A DNA stretch of 64,000 nucleotides from Mycobacteroides saopaulense (GCF_001456355.1 NZ_CP010271.1:2418001-2482000); one strand, 5' to 3'. Shown: positions 30,045 through 41,282, counted from the first letter of the stretch. The notes: generated from the letters alone by a model not told the origin. A program made the numbers and translations.

Positions 30045-31013
30045 TCAGTCCCTCCCGCTCCCCAGAGCCGTATCGCTCTGCCGAACCGTAACCCGCGGGC
30101 TCGCCGGGCGTCGCGAGATCAGTGAGCCGCGCACCATGTCGACCGTGAAGATCGCCAATGCCGCCCAAATCAGGACAAAGCCCGCCCAACGCTCCGGCGG
30201 CATCGCCTCATGCTTGACCAACACGCCCCAGAGCATCTGCAATGTGGGCGTCAGATACTGCAACAGTCCGAGAGTCACCAGCGGAATGCGTTGCGCTGCA
30301 ATACCGAACAGCAGCAACGGAAGTGCCGTCACCACACCGCTGAGCACCATCAGGGCGGTGTGACCATGTGTGTAACCCAGGAAATGCTGCTGCCCGGCCA
30401 GACCGAGGAACACCAGGTAGGCAATCGCGAACGGCGCCGCGACAACGCCCTCGGCGGTCAGGCTCACCCGAGGGTCGACGGTCACCGTCTTCTTGATGGC
30501 CCCATAGCCCGCGAACGAGACGGCCAGGATCAATGTGATCACCGGCAGCTGCCCGTAGTTGACCGTGAGCACCGCAACGGCGGTGAACGCCAACACCAGG
30601 GCCAGCATTTGCCACCGGCTGAGCGGCTCGCGGAAGATCAGCACACCCAGCAGCACCGTGACCAACGGGTTGATAAAGTACCCGAGCGCGGCGTCCAGCA
30701 CGTGCCCGGAGTTGACGGCGTAGATGTAGACACCCCAGTTGAGGGCGATGAGAACCGATGCACCGACCAGCAGACCCCAGTTCCGCGGTCCCATGGCGAC
30801 CAGGTCGCGCAGCCGTCGCGACACCGCCACGACGATGACCATCAGCAGCAGCGTCCAGATCATGCGGTGCGCCAGAATCTCGACCGCGCTCGCCGGCTCC
30901 AGCAGCGGAAAGAACGCCGGGAACAGACCCCACATCAGATAGGCGCCAGCTCCGAACAAATACCCGGACTTCAGGCGGCGATTCTGTTCAGAGGTCGTCT
31001 GGACCGCGCTCAT
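30045..31013 (-). CDS. rarD: RarD/EamA-family permease
   Basis: A 322-residue ten-helix drug/metabolite transporter of the RarD type ([75 protein letters not shown]). Substrate unknown. The ATG overlaps the rluD TGA (ATGA), and its TGA abuts the lipoprotein ATG, placing it in a tightly coupled operon from lspA onward. Confidence 0.9.
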   Translation of the reverse strand: MSAVQTTSEQNRRLKSGYLFGAGAYLMWGLFPAFFPLLEPASAVEILAHRMIWTLLLMVIVVAVSRRLRDLVAMGPRNWGLLVGASVLIALNWGVYIYAVNSGHVLDAALGYFINPLVTVLLGVLIFREPLSRWQMLALVLAFTAVAVLTVNYGQLPVITLILAVSFAGYGAIKKTVTVDPRVSLTAEGVVAAPFAIAYLVFLGLAGQQHFLGYTHGHTALMVLSGVVTALPLLLFGIAAQRIPLVTLGLLQYLTPTLQMLWGVLVKHEAMPPERWAGFVLIWAALAIFTVDMVRGSLISRRPASPRVTVRQSDTALGSGRD

Positions 31014-31927
31014 CGCAGGACATCGAGTGCATGCGCCAGATCGTCGGGGTACTCGCTGGTTATCTCCATCCAGCGGCCGTCGCCGGGGTGGGCGAAGGCC
31101 AGCGACTTGGCATGCAGCCATTGGCGTTCCAGCCCGAGCTTGGCGGCCAGCGTCGGATCGGCACCGTAGGTCAGGTCGCCACAGCACGGATGCTTGATGG
31201 CCGAGAAATGTACCCGGATCTGATGCGTACGCCCGGTCTCCAGGTGGATCTCGAGCAGGCTGGCCGCCACGAACGCCTCGAGCGTGTCGTAATGGGTGAT
31301 GGAGTGACGGCCGTCCTCGACGACTGCGAACTTCCAGTCGTGTCCGCGATGCCGGCCGATGGGCGCGTCGATGGTGCCGCTGGAGGGATCTGGATGTCCT
31401 TGCACCAGAGCGTGATAGCGCTTCTCCACGCGGCGGTATTTGAAGGCGCGTTTGAGCTCTGTATAGGCCTTCTCCGACAGCGCAACCACCATCACGCCGG
31501 AGGTTCCGACATCCAACCGGTGCACGATTCCCTTACGTTCCGGCACTCCGGAGGTCGTCATCCGAAACCCCGCCGCGGCGAGCCCGCCGAGCACGGTAGG
31601 ACCGGTCCAGCCCACAGAGGCGTGAGCGGCGACACCCGCCGGCTTGTCGACAGCGACCAGGTCGTCATCGGCATAGAGGATTTTCATACCCTCGATGGCC
31701 TCGACGCGGTTCTCGGGTGGGGCTTTGGGCTCGGGAAGCGTGACCTCCAGCCAGGTTCCCGCGGTGAGTTTCTCGGACTTGGCGACGGCGACCCCGTCCA
31801 GGAGCACCGCGCCCTCCTCGGCCAGCGCTGCCGCCGCAGTGCGGGACAGTCCGAGTAGCCGTGCCAGCCCGGCATCGACTCGCATACCGGACAGACCGTC
31901 GGGTACGGGCAGGGAACGCGATGTCAT
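31010..31927 (-). CDS. rluD: RluA-family 23S rRNA pseudouridine synthase
   Basis: A 305-residue pseudouridine synthase with an N-terminal S4-like RNA-binding domain ([20 protein letters not shown]) and the catalytic Asp in [13 protein letters not shown]; the later motif [10 protein letters not shown] is also present. It is expected to modify large-subunit rRNA. It overlaps lspA (ATGA) as in M. tuberculosis (Rv1540 after lspA). Confidence 0.94.
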   Translation of the reverse strand: MTSRSLPVPDGLSGMRVDAGLARLLGLSRTAAAALAEEGAVLLDGVAVAKSEKLTAGTWLEVTLPEPKAPPENRVEAIEGMKILYADDDLVAVDKPAGVAAHASVGWTGPTVLGGLAAAGFRMTTSGVPERKGIVHRLDVGTSGVMVVALSEKAYTELKRAFKYRRVEKRYHALVQGHPDPSSGTIDAPIGRHRGHDWKFAVVEDGRHSITHYDTLEAFVAASLLEIHLETGRTHQIRVHFSAIKHPCCGDLTYGADPTLAAKLGLERQWLHAKSLAFAHPGDGRWMEITSEYPDDLAHALDVLR

Positions 31928-32553
31928 GACGGCTTGGTCTGGGATGCCTGCGCGTCGGCGCCCTCGGTGTCGGACTCGGGACCGGAGTTCGCCGATGCCT
32001 CCGGAGCCTCGTCGCCGGGGACTGCTCGCGTGGTACGGCCCTCGCGGTCGTAGTCGTATCCGAACAAGGACAGCGCCACCAGCAGAATCGCTCCACCCAC
32101 CACCGACGGGTCGGCGACATTGAAGACCGGCCACCACCCCACCGACAGGAAGTCGACCACGTGGCCGCGCAGTGGACCGGGTCCGCGGAAGAACCTGTCG
32201 ACCAGATTGCCCAGAGCGCCGCCGAGAATCATGCCCAAGCCGATTGCCCACCACGTCGAGACCAACCGACGACCGATCAGCAGGATTCCCACCACCACCG
32301 ATATCGCGATCAGGGTCAGGACCCAGGTGTAGCCGGTGGCGAACGAGAACGCCGCGCCCGAGTTGCGCACCAGCGTCCAGGTCACGGTGTCGCCGATGAT
32401 GGGCACAGGTTTACCCGGTTGGAGCAGTTTGACGGCGAGGACCTTGGTGACCACATCGACCGCGAGCACCACCGCCGCCACGATAAGTAGCAGTTTTATC
32501 CGCCGCTGGGGCTGTGGGGCGGTTTCGGGCTCGTCACTCACGTCCCCCATCAT
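31924..32553 (-). CDS. lspA: Lipoprotein signal peptidase
   Basis: LspA cleaves the signal peptide of diacylglyceryl-modified prolipoproteins in the membrane. The 209-residue protein has four helices, the motif [11 protein letters not shown], and the two catalytic aspartates in [10 protein letters not shown] and [12 protein letters not shown] disordered acidic tail follows helix four. ATG 32553 is taken; GTG 32541 is possible. It heads lspA-rluD-rarD-lipoprotein and is divergent from ansA. Confidence 0.95.
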   Translation of the reverse strand: MMGDVSDEPETAPQPQRRIKLLLIVAAVVLAVDVVTKVLAVKLLQPGKPVPIIGDTVTWTLVRNSGAAFSFATGYTWVLTLIAISVVVGILLIGRRLVSTWWAIGLGMILGGALGNLVDRFFRGPGPLRGHVVDFLSVGWWPVFNVADPSVVGGAILLVALSLFGYDYDREGRTTRAVPGDEAPEASANSGPESDTEGADAQASQTKPS

Positions 32554-32591
32554 CCCTTACTCGGCGCGGTGCATTACGCGGCCTGTCTGCG

Positions 32592-33569
32592 ATGATCGCC
32601 GCTGTGGCCGATGTTCTTCCCCCTAGAGACTCATCACCGACCGTTGTGCTGCTGACGACCGGCGGAACCATCGCGACCGAGGTGGACAGCGACGGTATCG
32701 CCCGGCACAGCAGCTCAGGCGGCGATCTGCTGGCGGCGTCCGGCTCTGATGATGTGGTCGTGGACGACCTGATGGCCGTCGACAGCGCGGAGATGACGCC
32801 CCAGCGCTGGCAACAGATCGCGGCCGCGGTCCGCGGACATGTCGCACGCGGTGCCACCGGAATCGTCATCGCGCACGGCACGGACACCCTTGAAGAGACC
32901 GCGCTGTGGCTGGCACTGACGTGTTCGGTGCCTGTCCCCGTGGTGCTCACCGGAGCGCAACGCAGCGGTGACCATCCGGAGTCCGACGGGCCAGGCAATC
33001 TGCGTGATGCGTTCACGGTGGCCGCGACCGGCGCGGCGCTGGGCGTGGTGGTCTGCTTTGCCGGTCAGGTGTATCCGGCGACGGGCATCCGCAAGGTCGA
33101 TTTGGCCGCACCGGCCGGATTCGCCGGCGTTGCACCCATCGGGCAGGTGCGCGATGGAATGTTTCTGCGCCATGCCGACACACCGCCGGTCTTTCTGGGC
33201 ACCGTGACGCGCGCCGCGCTGCCCCGTGTCGACGTCGTGAGCCTCTATCCGGGTGCCGATGCGGTGGCCCTCGATGCCTACGTGCGGGCCGGTGCCCAGG
33301 GCCTGGTACTGGAAGCTCTGGGCGCAGGCAACGCCAATGACGTTGTCATCGAGGCGGTTTCGCGCCACATCGCCAATGGCATCCCCGTGCTGGTGACCAC
33401 CCGCGTACCGGCAGGGACGCTGGCCCCCGGGTATGCCCCGGGGCAGAAGCTGGTGGACGCGGGCGCGGTAACGGTGTCGCGTCTTCGTTCCGGGCAGGCC
33501 CGGGTGCTGTGCATGGCGGCGCTGGCCACCGGGTCAGATCTCGTCTCCGTCGTCGAGCGGCTCGGCTGA
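32592..33569 (+). CDS. ansA: L-asparaginase
   Basis: A 325-residue type II-like asparaginase that hydrolyses asparagine to aspartate and ammonia. Both signature motifs are present: [11 protein letters not shown] with the nucleophile threonine and [17 protein letters not shown] with the Thr-Asp pair. No signal peptide is seen. In M. tuberculosis the homologue AnsA (Rv1538c) serves nitrogen supply and acid resistance. ATG 32592 starts just after the lspA promoter side; the 3' end overlaps dinB by 36 bp on the opposite strand. Confidence 0.92.
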   Translation: MIAAVADVLPPRDSSPTVVLLTTGGTIATEVDSDGIARHSSSGGDLLAASGSDDVVVDDLMAVDSAEMTPQRWQQIAAAVRGHVARGATGIVIAHGTDTLEETALWLALTCSVPVPVVLTGAQRSGDHPESDGPGNLRDAFTVAATGAALGVVVCFAGQVYPATGIRKVDLAAPAGFAGVAPIGQVRDGMFLRHADTPPVFLGTVTRAALPRVDVVSLYPGADAVALDAYVRAGAQGLVLEALGAGNANDVVIEAVSRHIANGIPVLVTTRVPAGTLAPGYAPGQKLVDAGAVTVSRLRSGQARVLCMAALATGSDLVSVVERLG

Positions 33570-34904
33570 CTCCTCCGGCCAGTCCAGGCTCGCCACCGGA
33601 TCGGCGCGGGCGATACCCGGATCGTCGACCGCGAAGGTGCGCGCGATGCCCGCACCACTGCTGCGTGTCTCGAATCTCACGGTCATGACGCCATGTCCGG
33701 TGCCCTGGATCCAGCCGTGACCGAACTCGGGGTGTTCGACGTCATCGCCGACGCCCCAGCTCGCGGCGCGCGGGGCCTCCTGTTGCGCGGCAGCCGGCGT
33801 CTCGTCGGTTTCCGCGACAGACTCGCCCTGATCCAAGTCGGGGAAAAGTGAGGTCTGCTGCACATCGGAGAAGCCCGAGAATCCCACGCCGACAAGACGA
33901 ATGGGGCCGATTTCGACGGGGTCCAGCAGCAGCCGCCGCGCCGCAGACATCAGCACCGCGCGTTCGGTGGTGGCGTAGGGCAGGGTCGCCGATCTGGTCA
34001 GGATGCTCATATCCGAGCGGCGCAGTTTCACGGTGACGGTGCGCACCCCGCGCCCATGTTTGACGAGTCTCCGATGCGCGTGCGCGCCGATCGGCTCGAT
34101 GGCTTCGCGGAGCTGCTCCAGGGTTGTCAGGTCGTCGGGAAAGGTCGACTCGGCACTGATCTGTTTGGTTTCCGCACGTTCGGCCACCGGGCGTTCATCG
34201 ATCCCACGCGCAAGTTGGTGCAGTGCGGGACCGATCGTGCCGCCGAGCACCGAAGCCACCTCGCTGGTCTGCAGTGCCGCGAACTGACCGATGGTGTCGA
34301 TTCCCAACCGGTGCAGTCGTTCTTCGGCTACGGGCCCGATCCCCCACAACTTGCGCACCGGGAGGTCGTCGAGCAGTGACCGTTCCTCCTCGGGCGCGAT
34401 GATCCGCACGCCATCGGGCTTGGCCAGCCCCGAGGCGATCTTGGCGATCTGCTTACCGGACCCCGCCCCGACGGATGCGGTCAGGCCGGTTTCGGCGAGC
34501 ACCCGCGTGCGCAGCTCGGCGATGTACTCGGTCACCGATTCGGTTGTGGCTCCGGCTAGTTCAGCAGGTTCGCCGAAGGCCTCGTCGAAGGACAGCTGTT
34601 CGAGCACGGGGATCATGGACCGCACGGTCGCGAATACCCGCCGACTGGCGACGCCGTACACCGCGCCACGCGGCGGCAGGACGACCGCACTGATGCCTAC
34701 GAGACGCCGCGCCTGGTGCATGGGCATGGCCGAGCGCGCACCGAAGATCCGGGCCTCGTAACTCGCGCCGGCCACCACGCCCCGACCTCCGGTACCGCCG
34801 ACCAGGACCGGACGATCACGCAGGGTCGGCCGGGTCAGCTGCTCGACCGAAGCGAAGAAGGCATCCATGTCGAGGTGCAGAACCCATCGACCGGCAGCAC
34901 ACAC
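33534..34904 (-). CDS. dinB: Y-family DNA polymerase IV (DinB1/DinX type)
   Basis: A 456-residue translesion polymerase. The palm residues are in [15 protein letters not shown] and [31 protein letters not shown] and the little-finger domain follow. After residue 370 an extra C-terminal domain ([20 protein letters not shown]) is typical of mycobacterial DinB1, with a possible clamp-binding motif QTSLFPDL before it. GTG 34904 is chosen over ATG 34955 because homology starts at [10 protein letters not shown]. No SOS (LexA) box was recognised upstream. Confidence 0.94.
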   Translation of the reverse strand: MCAAGRWVLHLDMDAFFASVEQLTRPTLRDRPVLVGGTGGRGVVAGASYEARIFGARSAMPMHQARRLVGISAVVLPPRGAVYGVASRRVFATVRSMIPVLEQLSFDEAFGEPAELAGATTESVTEYIAELRTRVLAETGLTASVGAGSGKQIAKIASGLAKPDGVRIIAPEEERSLLDDLPVRKLWGIGPVAEERLHRLGIDTIGQFAALQTSEVASVLGGTIGPALHQLARGIDERPVAERAETKQISAESTFPDDLTTLEQLREAIEPIGAHAHRRLVKHGRGVRTVTVKLRRSDMSILTRSATLPYATTERAVLMSAARRLLLDPVEIGPIRLVGVGFSGFSDVQQTSLFPDLDQGESVAETDETPAAAQQEAPRAASWGVGDDVEHPEFGHGWIQGTGHGVMTVRFETRSSGAGIARTFAVDDPGIARADPVASLDWPEESAEPLDDGDEI

Positions 34905-34996
34905 GCGCTCATCGTATGGCGCAGCTCTGACACCCTCGTGGCCGAACCTCGACAAGGAATGGCCGAATCGCGCTACTCGGACAGCAGCCGCGTCCC

Positions 34997-35002
34997 TAGC
35001 CT
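34997..35002 (+). promoter_or_regulatory. -10 hexamer for leaderless methyltransferase transcript
   Basis: TAGCCT ends 6 nt before ATG 35009, with no ribosome site in between. Confidence 0.5.
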
Positions 35003-35008
35003 GATGTC

Positions 35009-35578
35009 ATGGCAATGAATCTGGTGCACCGTTGGTGCTGTAGCTCGGAGATGTGGGCACGCAAGACCGAGTCGCAGCTCCTCCCGTGGGCCCTGGAAGG
35101 GGTCGAGCTCGGTGCGGACACCCTGGAGATCGGTCCCGGCTACGGCGCGAATCTGCGTGTGCTAAGCAAGCGCACGCCGCAGCTCACCGCAGTGGAGATC
35201 GATGAGACCATGGCCGCGCGACTGCAGCGGCTCTACGGCGATCAGGCGACGGTCATCCAGGGTGATGGCACCGAGCTGGGTTTCGATACCGACCGCTTCA
35301 GCTCCGTGGTGTGCTTCACCATGCTGCATCACGTGCCGACACCCGTGCTGCAGGATCGACTGTTCGCACAGGCGCATCGGGTGCTGGCTCCCGGCGGTGT
35401 CTTCGCCGGCAGCGACGGCGTGCACTCCACCTTTTTCCGGCTGCTGCACATCGGTGACACCTACAACCCGGTACCGACCACCTCGCTGCCGGATCGCCTG
35501 CGCGCGGCGGGGTTCACCGATATCGAGCATCAGCTCGACGGTGGCAACCAGCGCTGGCGGGCCGTGAAGGCGGCCTAA
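35009..35578 (+). CDS. SAM-dependent class I methyltransferase
   Basis: A 189-residue Rossmann methyltransferase: the SAM loop is [15 protein letters not shown] (residues about 38-52), the acidic end of strand two is [11 protein letters not shown], and [11 protein letters not shown] is motif IV. The short size and lack of extra domains suggest a small-molecule or lipid substrate; which one is not evident. It ends convergently with ileS, overlapping 4 bp (CTAA). Confidence 0.85.
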   Translation: MAMNLVHRWCCSSEMWARKTESQLLPWALEGVELGADTLEIGPGYGANLRVLSKRTPQLTAVEIDETMAARLQRLYGDQATVIQGDGTELGFDTDRFSSVVCFTMLHHVPTPVLQDRLFAQAHRVLAPGGVFAGSDGVHSTFFRLLHIGDTYNPVPTTSLPDRLRAAGFTDIEHQLDGGNQRWRAVKAA

Positions 35579-38500
35579 CCGGCCGCCTTCACCAGGGACA
35601 CCCGGACCCCGTCGCCGAGATCGGTGGCGGGGTCCGGCACATTCTGGCCTCCCTCTCCGATCTGCAGTGTGGTGGCCAAGATTTCACCAGCGATCAGGTC
35701 CCGGTGGCGTTCGGCCCAGGCGCGACGATCGGCAGGCACCCCCAGGACGACCTCGATACGATCGGAGACCTCAAGACCCGAAGACTTGCGCAGATCCTGC
35801 AGTTCGCGAATCAGGTCGCGCGCCCAACCCTCGGCCTCCAACTCCTCGGTGACGGTGTCATCCAGGATGACCAATCCCCCGCCTTCGGGAAGCGCCGCCG
35901 TGGAATCCGGCTCCGCGGCCACCAGTTTCGAATCGAACTCACCCTCCTGCAGGGTGATTCCCGCGGCGACGACGGTGCCGTCGGCCTGCTGCGCCCAGTC
36001 ACCGGCCTTGACCGCGCGGATGACGGTCTGCACATCCTTGCCCAGACGGGGACCGGCGGCCCGCGCGTTGACCGTCAGCTCGAACTTGCCGTACACGGCG
36101 ATATCATCGGTCAGCTCAACGGATTTCACGTTGAGCTCGTCGGCGATGAGCGCTGTGTAGGGCTCCAGTCGCTTGGGGTCGGGCACCGCCACGGTCAACT
36201 TGAGCAGCGGCAACCGTACCCGCAGCTTCTTGGCCTTGCGCAAGGAAGAACCGGTCGAGGCGACTTTTCGTACCTCGTCCATCGCGGCGACCAGCGCCGG
36301 ATCCGCGGGCAACACGGATTCGGAGACCCAGTCCGTCAGGTGCACCGACCGCTCTCCGGTCAGTCCGCGCCAGATGACCTCGGTGGTCAACGGAAGCAGC
36401 GGAGCGGCCAGCCTGCATGTCGTCTCCAACACGGTGTGCAGAGTGTCGATGGCGTCCGCATCCTCCTCCCAGAAACGCGAACGGGACCGTCGCACATACC
36501 AATTGGTCAGTGCGTCGGTGAACTGACGCAGCTGCTCGCACGCCACGGAGACGTCGCAGTCATCCATGGACTTGGTGAGGTCGTCGCGCAGCTGCGCCAA
36601 CTTGGCCAGGATGTATTTGTCCAGCACCTGCGTCGAGTCGGTGCGCCAGGTGCCGGGTTTGGGCGCGTACAGCTGCAGGAAGCTCCAGGCATTCCACAAC
36701 GGCAGGATGACCTGCCGCACGCCCTCACGGATCCCCTGCTCGGTGACGATCAGATTGCCGCCGCGCAGGATCGGCGATGCCATGAGGAACCACCGCATCG
36801 CGTCGGAGCCGTCGCGGTCGAACACCTCGTTGACGTCCGGGTAGTTGCGCAACGACTTGCTCATCTTCTGGCCGTCGTTGCCCAGCACGATGCCATGTGA
36901 CACACAGGTTCTGAACGCGGGCCGGTCGAACAGCGCGGTCGCCAGCACGTGCATGACGTAGAACCAGCCGCGGGTTTGGCCGATGTACTCGACGATGAAG
37001 TCGGCCGGGAAATGATTCTCGAACCACTCGGCGTTTTCGAACGGGTAGTGCACCTGCGCGTAAGGCATTGAGCCCGAGTCGAACCAGACATCGAAAATGT
37101 CTGGGATGCGGCGCATGGTGGACTTGCCGGTGGGGTCGTCGGGATTCGGGCGGGTCAGCTCGTCGATGTAGGGCCGGTGCAGGTTGGTCGGCCGCACGCC
37201 GAAGTCCCGCTCCAGCTCATCCAAACTTCCGTAGACGTCGATGCGCGGGTATGCGGGATCGTCGGACTTCCACACTGGAATTGGGCTGCCCCAGTAGCGG
37301 TTCCGCGAAACAGACCAGTCGCGTGCACCTTCCAGCCACTTACCGAACTGGCCGTGCTTGACGTGCTCTGGATACCAGGTGATCTGCTCGTTGAGTTCGA
37401 CCATTCGATCCCGGAATTCCGTCACCTTGATGAACCAGGAAGACACCGCCCGGTAGATCAACGGGTTACGGCAGCGCCAGCAGTGCGGGTAGGAGTGGTC
37501 ATAGGTCTCGTGGCGCAACAAGACCGCGCCGTTGGCTGCGGCCGAGCCGGTGCCATTCTTGAGATCCTTGATGATCTGCGCGTTGGCGTCGAATACCTGC
37601 TGCCCCTCGTAGTCGGGCACGGTGACATCGAAGCGCCCCCTCGAGTCCACAGGGGTGACTGGCGTGATCCCGGCCTTGTCGGTGACGTTCTTGTCCTCCT
37701 CACCGTATGCGGGTGCCATATGCACGATGCCGGTGCCGTCGTCGGTGGTGACGTAATCCCCGGAGAGCACGGTGAACGCGTTCGGCGAGGCACCCTGCTG
37801 GAAGTACGGGAACGGAGGGACGTACCGCATACCCAGCAACTCGGCACCCGTATAGGTGTCCAGCACCGTCGGCTCTTCACCCAGCTCACGGGCGTACGCC
37901 CCAACCCGCGCCTGCGCCAACAGATAACGGTCCGCCGTCCCATCGCGGCCTTCGGCCGCCACCAACACATAGGTGACCTCCGGGTTCACCGCGACCGCCA
38001 GGTTCGAGGGCAGGGTCCACGGAGTGGTGGTCCAGATCAGCAGGCGTGCACCGTCGAGTGTCGCCCACCGCGTGTTCTCGTTGCCGGCGATCCGGTAACC
38101 GACGGTGACCGCGGGATCCTGACGACTCTGGTACACGTCGTCGTCCATGCGCAGCTCGTGGTTGGACAGCGGTGTCTCGTCACGCCAGCAGTACGGCAGC
38201 ACGCGGTATCCCTCGTACGCCAAGCCCTTGTCCCACAACTGTTTGAACGCCCAGATCACCGACTCCATGAAGGTCAGGTCGAGCGTCTTGTAATCGTTGT
38301 CGAAGTCCACCCAGCGCGCTTGCCGAGTCACGTACTCGCGCCATTCCTTGGTGTAGCGCAGCACCGATTCGCGGCACGCATCGTTGAACTCGGCGATGCC
38401 CATCGAATCGATCTGAGACTTGTCGGTGATGCCCAGCTGGCGTTCGACTTCCAGCTCTGCCGGCAATCCGTGAGTGTCCCAACCGAACCGGCGGTCCACC

Positions 38501-38826
38501 TGGTATCCGCGCATGGTCTGATAGCGCGGGACGATGTCCTTGACGTAGCCGGTGAGCAGATGCCCGTAGTGCGGCAGTCCATTGGCGAACGGTGGCCCGT
38601 CGTAGAAGACGTATTCCGGGGCGCCGTCACGATGTGCAATGCTCGCGCGGAACGTGTCGTCTTCGTCCCAGTAGCCCAGCACCTGCTTTTCCAGCGCAGG
38701 GAGATTCGGCGATCCGCTGCGCTGATCGGCGCCAAGATCAGTCCGCGGGTACGCGTCCGCGGATGAGCCGCTTGCGCGAAGACTCTCGGATGCGGATGAG
38801 CCGCTTGCGCGAAGACCATCAGGCAT
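35575..38826 (-). CDS. ileS: Isoleucyl-tRNA synthetase
   Basis: IleS charges tRNA-Ile. The 1083-residue protein has HIGH-type [18 protein letters not shown] in [13 protein letters not shown], a CP1 editing insertion, and [13 protein letters not shown]. It has the eukaryote-like (type 2) form known in mycobacteria and associated with natural mupirocin resistance. The N terminus is unusual: residues about 5-25 contain two copies of an [12 protein letters not shown] unit encoded by a 33-bp-period repeat, not part of the catalytic fold. ATG 38826 follows a T-box leader. It ends in a 4-bp overlap with the methyltransferase. Confidence 0.97.
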   Translation of the reverse strand: MPDGLRASGSSASESLRASGSSADAYPRTDLGADQRSGSPNLPALEKQVLGYWDEDDTFRASIAHRDGAPEYVFYDGPPFANGLPHYGHLLTGYVKDIVPRYQTMRGYQVDRRFGWDTHGLPAELEVERQLGITDKSQIDSMGIAEFNDACRESVLRYTKEWREYVTRQARWVDFDNDYKTLDLTFMESVIWAFKQLWDKGLAYEGYRVLPYCWRDETPLSNHELRMDDDVYQSRQDPAVTVGYRIAGNENTRWATLDGARLLIWTTTPWTLPSNLAVAVNPEVTYVLVAAEGRDGTADRYLLAQARVGAYARELGEEPTVLDTYTGAELLGMRYVPPFPYFQQGASPNAFTVLSGDYVTTDDGTGIVHMAPAYGEEDKNVTDKAGITPVTPVDSRGRFDVTVPDYEGQQVFDANAQIIKDLKNGTGSAAANGAVLLRHETYDHSYPHCWRCRNPLIYRAVSSWFIKVTEFRDRMVELNEQITWYPEHVKHGQFGKWLEGARDWSVSRNRYWGSPIPVWKSDDPAYPRIDVYGSLDELERDFGVRPTNLHRPYIDELTRPNPDDPTGKSTMRRIPDIFDVWFDSGSMPYAQVHYPFENAEWFENHFPADFIVEYIGQTRGWFYVMHVLATALFDRPAFRTCVSHGIVLGNDGQKMSKSLRNYPDVNEVFDRDGSDAMRWFLMASPILRGGNLIVTEQGIREGVRQVILPLWNAWSFLQLYAPKPGTWRTDSTQVLDKYILAKLAQLRDDLTKSMDDCDVSVACEQLRQFTDALTNWYVRRSRSRFWEEDADAIDTLHTVLETTCRLAAPLLPLTTEVIWRGLTGERSVHLTDWVSESVLPADPALVAAMDEVRKVASTGSSLRKAKKLRVRLPLLKLTVAVPDPKRLEPYTALIADELNVKSVELTDDIAVYGKFELTVNARAAGPRLGKDVQTVIRAVKAGDWAQQADGTVVAAGITLQEGEFDSKLVAAEPDSTAALPEGGGLVILDDTVTEELEAEGWARDLIRELQDLRKSSGLEVSDRIEVVLGVPADRRAWAERHRDLIAGEILATTLQIGEGGQNVPDPATDLGDGVRVSLVKAAG
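38759..38816 (-). repeat. 33-bp-period direct repeat at the ileS 5' end
   Basis: A 25-bp sequence occurs identically at 38759-38783 and 38792-38816 and encodes the repeated LRASGSSA stretch of IleS. A closely similar sequence (19 of 21 bases) lies at 13448-13468 at the start of bioQ, in a different reading frame and sense relative to coding. Confidence 0.9.
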
Positions 38827-38849
38827 AGTCGGTAGATCTCCCTGTGCTC

Positions 38850-39036
38850 GCCGGCACGGGGACGATGGGACGCCGTCGGCGTACCTCCGCGGTACCACCC
38901 CGCTTGCCCCGACCTGTGCGGGGCCTCTCACAGCGGCTGTGACGGGCCTACCCGTCCGGTTCTACCGGGTTATCCGTGCTGCGCGCACGGAACCTTTCTT
39001 CCGGAGACTCCCCGGTGATGGCCGGATCGATGTCTG
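38850..39036 (-). promoter_or_regulatory. T-box riboswitch controlling ileS
   Basis: The ileS leader contains a canonical T-box sequence GGGGTGGTACCGCGG (minus strand, 38887-38901). The UGGU bulge would pair with the ACCA end of uncharged tRNA-Ile (discriminator A), so N = U is right for isoleucine. Upstream are several hairpins (CCGTGC/GCACGG, CCGG/CCGG, ACGGG/CCCGT, GCCCCG/CGGGGC) and candidate AUC specifiers near 39017-39031. No U-tract terminator is seen before the ATG, so control is probably at translation, as reported for actinobacterial ileS T-boxes. Confidence 0.92.
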
Positions 39037-39047
39037 TGGCCGTAATT

Positions 39048-40304
39048 CTATTCGGGTGTGTTGATATGGCCAAACCGGTTTCGAATGATCATCGCAGCCG
39101 CCAGGACCAGCGCGATCGCCAACAACGCCCCGACGAAATGGACCGTCAGCGCCCATCCGCCGGACTGGTACGCCAATCCTCCCGCGGCACCTGCCACCGA
39201 ACTTCCCAGGTAGTAGCTGAACAAGTACAGGGCAGAGGCTTCGGCCCGGTCGCGCTGCGCGACCGCGCCTACCCAGCCGCTCGCGACGGTATGTGCGGCG
39301 AAGAAGCCCGCGGTGAACACACCCACCCCGATGATCACCGTGACGAGCGAGTCCGGGACGGTCAGTGCAAGCCCCAGCGCGGTGACGGTGACCGCTCCGA
39401 TCAGGACCAGCCCCCTACCGCGCCGATCCGCCAGCCGACCGGCGACCGCCGACGACACCGTTCCGGCCAGATACAGCAGGAACAGCAGCCCGGCGATTGC
39501 CGTCGGAAGCCCGAAGGGCGGAGCCACCAGGCGATAGCCCAAATAGTTGTAGACCGTGACGAACCCGCCCATCAACAGAAAGCCCAGCCCGAACATGATG
39601 AGCAGCACCGAGTTTCTCAGGTGCATGCCGAGAATCCGCAGTGTGGTGCCGACCCTGACCCTCTTGGGCACGAAGAACTGAGACCTCGGAAGAAGCATCG
39701 CGAACAACACCGTGCACACCAAAGTCATTGCGCCACTGCCGAGTAACGCGATCCGCCAATCGCTCACATCAAGCACCGAAGAAGCCACCAGTCGCCCGGC
39801 AAGTCCACCGACCGTCGTTCCGGCGATGTATCTGCCCATCGCCGAACCGAGAGACCCCGGATGCACCTCCTCGGCAAGGAATGCCATGGCCACTGCCGGA
39901 ATCCCGGCCAATGCGACACCTTCTGCCGCACGGCCCATCAACAACACCGCGAACGTAGGACTGGCCGGAAGCAGCAGCCCGATGACCGTCGTAGCGATTG
40001 CCGACACCAGCATCACCGGGGTGCGCCCGAACCGTTCCGACAGAGCACTGGCAGGGATGATCGACAGTGCCAGCATTCCGGTAGTCACCGAAACCGTGAG
40101 GGCGGCAGCCGCCGGACTGACTCCCAGATCCGCGGACAGTGCGGGAAGCACCGCCTGTGTTCCGTACAGGGCCGCGAACGTCGCAAGCCCGGCGGCGAAC
40201 AGCGCACCGGTCAGCCGCCGATATCCGGCGGTTCCTGTGGTGTGGGGCACGGGACTCGCACCACAGCTCGCCGAAACTCTCTGGGTACTCGGGGCGACGG
40301 CCAT
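39048..40304 (-). CDS. MFS transporter (YnfM/AraJ-like)
   Basis: A 418-residue twelve-helix major facilitator (LTGALFAAGLATFAALYGTQ, ALSERFGRTPVMLVSA as the loop 2-3 motif, GRLADRRGRGLVLIG as its second-half copy). The subfamily exports sugars, amino acids or drugs; the substrate is not evident. ATG 40304 (MAVAPSTQ) is chosen, though the frame is open to an ATG at 40379 in the divergent gap. It is divergent from a LysR gene, the usual set-up for this subfamily. Confidence 0.88.
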   Translation of the reverse strand: MAVAPSTQRVSASCGASPVPHTTGTAGYRRLTGALFAAGLATFAALYGTQAVLPALSADLGVSPAAAALTVSVTTGMLALSIIPASALSERFGRTPVMLVSAIATTVIGLLLPASPTFAVLLMGRAAEGVALAGIPAVAMAFLAEEVHPGSLGSAMGRYIAGTTVGGLAGRLVASSVLDVSDWRIALLGSGAMTLVCTVLFAMLLPRSQFFVPKRVRVGTTLRILGMHLRNSVLLIMFGLGFLLMGGFVTVYNYLGYRLVAPPFGLPTAIAGLLFLLYLAGTVSSAVAGRLADRRGRGLVLIGAVTVTALGLALTVPDSLVTVIIGVGVFTAGFFAAHTVASGWVGAVAQRDRAEASALYLFSYYLGSSVAGAAGGLAYQSGGWALTVHFVGALLAIALVLAAAMIIRNRFGHINTPE

Positions 40305-40333
40305 GGCTGTAGATGCTGCCTGGGTCAATGCAT

Positions 40334-40351
40334 ATTGCGGAAATGAGCAAT
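40334..40351. promoter_or_regulatory. LysR-type operator between MFS gene and lysR
   Basis: ATTGC-n8-GCAAT is an inverted repeat with the T-n11-A form of LysR sites, in the 91-bp gap between the divergent genes. A perfect TATAAT at 40361-40366 lies just downstream on the plus strand as likely -10 of the LysR gene. Confidence 0.55.
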
Positions 40352-40395
40352 TTGACACTTTATAATTCGATTCAGGCATAAATGGAGGTGAAGAG

Positions 40396-41268
40396 ATGGC
40401 CGACGGCGACTACGAGTGGTACATCACACTCGCCGAACTCCACAACGTCACCGCCGCCGCCGATCAGCTCCAGCTCGCGCAGCCGACGCTCACCCGAATG
40501 CTCGCCCGCTTGGAGCGCCGGCTGGGCGTGCAGCTGTTCGATCGGCACGGCAAGCGGCTCACCCTGAATCCGTTCGGGCGGATCTTCTACCAGCACGCCC
40601 GCCGCGCCCAGATGGAGCTCGATTCCGCCCGCCGGGCCATCGACGACCTGGCCAATCCCGCTGAGGGGGAAATCCGGCTCGGGTTTCTGCACACCTTCGG
40701 CCCGGCGTTGGTCGCCGGTCTCATCGCGGGATTCGCCGCGACGTCGCCCCATGTGCGATTCGTGCTGGAGCAGGGTGCTGCGGGCAGCCTCGATGATCTG
40801 GTCGCCAACGGCGATCTGGACGTGGCAATCGTCTCTCCGCGTCCACGTCGCGCAAATCTCGGGTGGCGCAACCTCTTCCGGCAGCGCCTCGGTGTCGCAG
40901 TCCCCACCGACCATCGACTGGCACAGGCCGAAGACGTGTCGATGTCCGCTCTGGCCGACGAGCCCTTCATCGGGATGCACCAGGGATTCGGTATGCGGCG
41001 CCTGCTCGAAGAACTGTGCGCGGCTGCGCAATTCCAGCCGCGCATCGTGCTGGAATCGAGCGATCTGACCACGGTGGCGGGCCTGGTGGCAGCCGGCCTG
41101 GGCATCGCGGTACTCCCCGTGGACGCCACCACCTACCCGCCCGATCTCAGAATGCTGCGCCTCATCGACGCCGACGCGCACCGGGACGTCGGCATCATCT
41201 GGAGTTCCGCGCAGCCGCTTTCGCGCCCGGTCCGAGATTTCATATCCCACGCCGTCGCGTCGACGTAG
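40396..41268 (+). CDS. LysR-family regulator of the divergent MFS transporter
   Basis: A 290-residue LysR protein with an N-terminal winged helix (FITLAELHNVTAAADQL-type helix, LAQPTLTRMLARLERRLGVQ) and an effector-binding domain (GEIRLGFLHTFGPALVAGL). GGAGGTG precedes the ATG by 6-7 nt. Divergent from the MFS gene with a symmetric site between them, it most likely controls that transporter. A nucleotidyltransferase-like gene follows after 14 bp on the same strand. Confidence 0.9.
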   Translation: MADGDYEWYITLAELHNVTAAADQLQLAQPTLTRMLARLERRLGVQLFDRHGKRLTLNPFGRIFYQHARRAQMELDSARRAIDDLANPAEGEIRLGFLHTFGPALVAGLIAGFAATSPHVRFVLEQGAAGSLDDLVANGDLDVAIVSPRPRRANLGWRNLFRQRLGVAVPTDHRLAQAEDVSMSALADEPFIGMHQGFGMRRLLEELCAAAQFQPRIVLESSDLTTVAGLVAAGLGIAVLPVDATTYPPDLRMLRLIDADAHRDVGIIWSSAQPLSRPVRDFISHAVAST

Positions 41269-41282
41269 GGAAGAATCACCCC

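Noticed and set aside
40352..40366. Perfect TTGACA and TATAAT next to each other
   Set aside because: They are only 3 bp apart, so they cannot be the -35 and -10 of one promoter; only TATAAT is kept as a possible -10 for the LysR gene.
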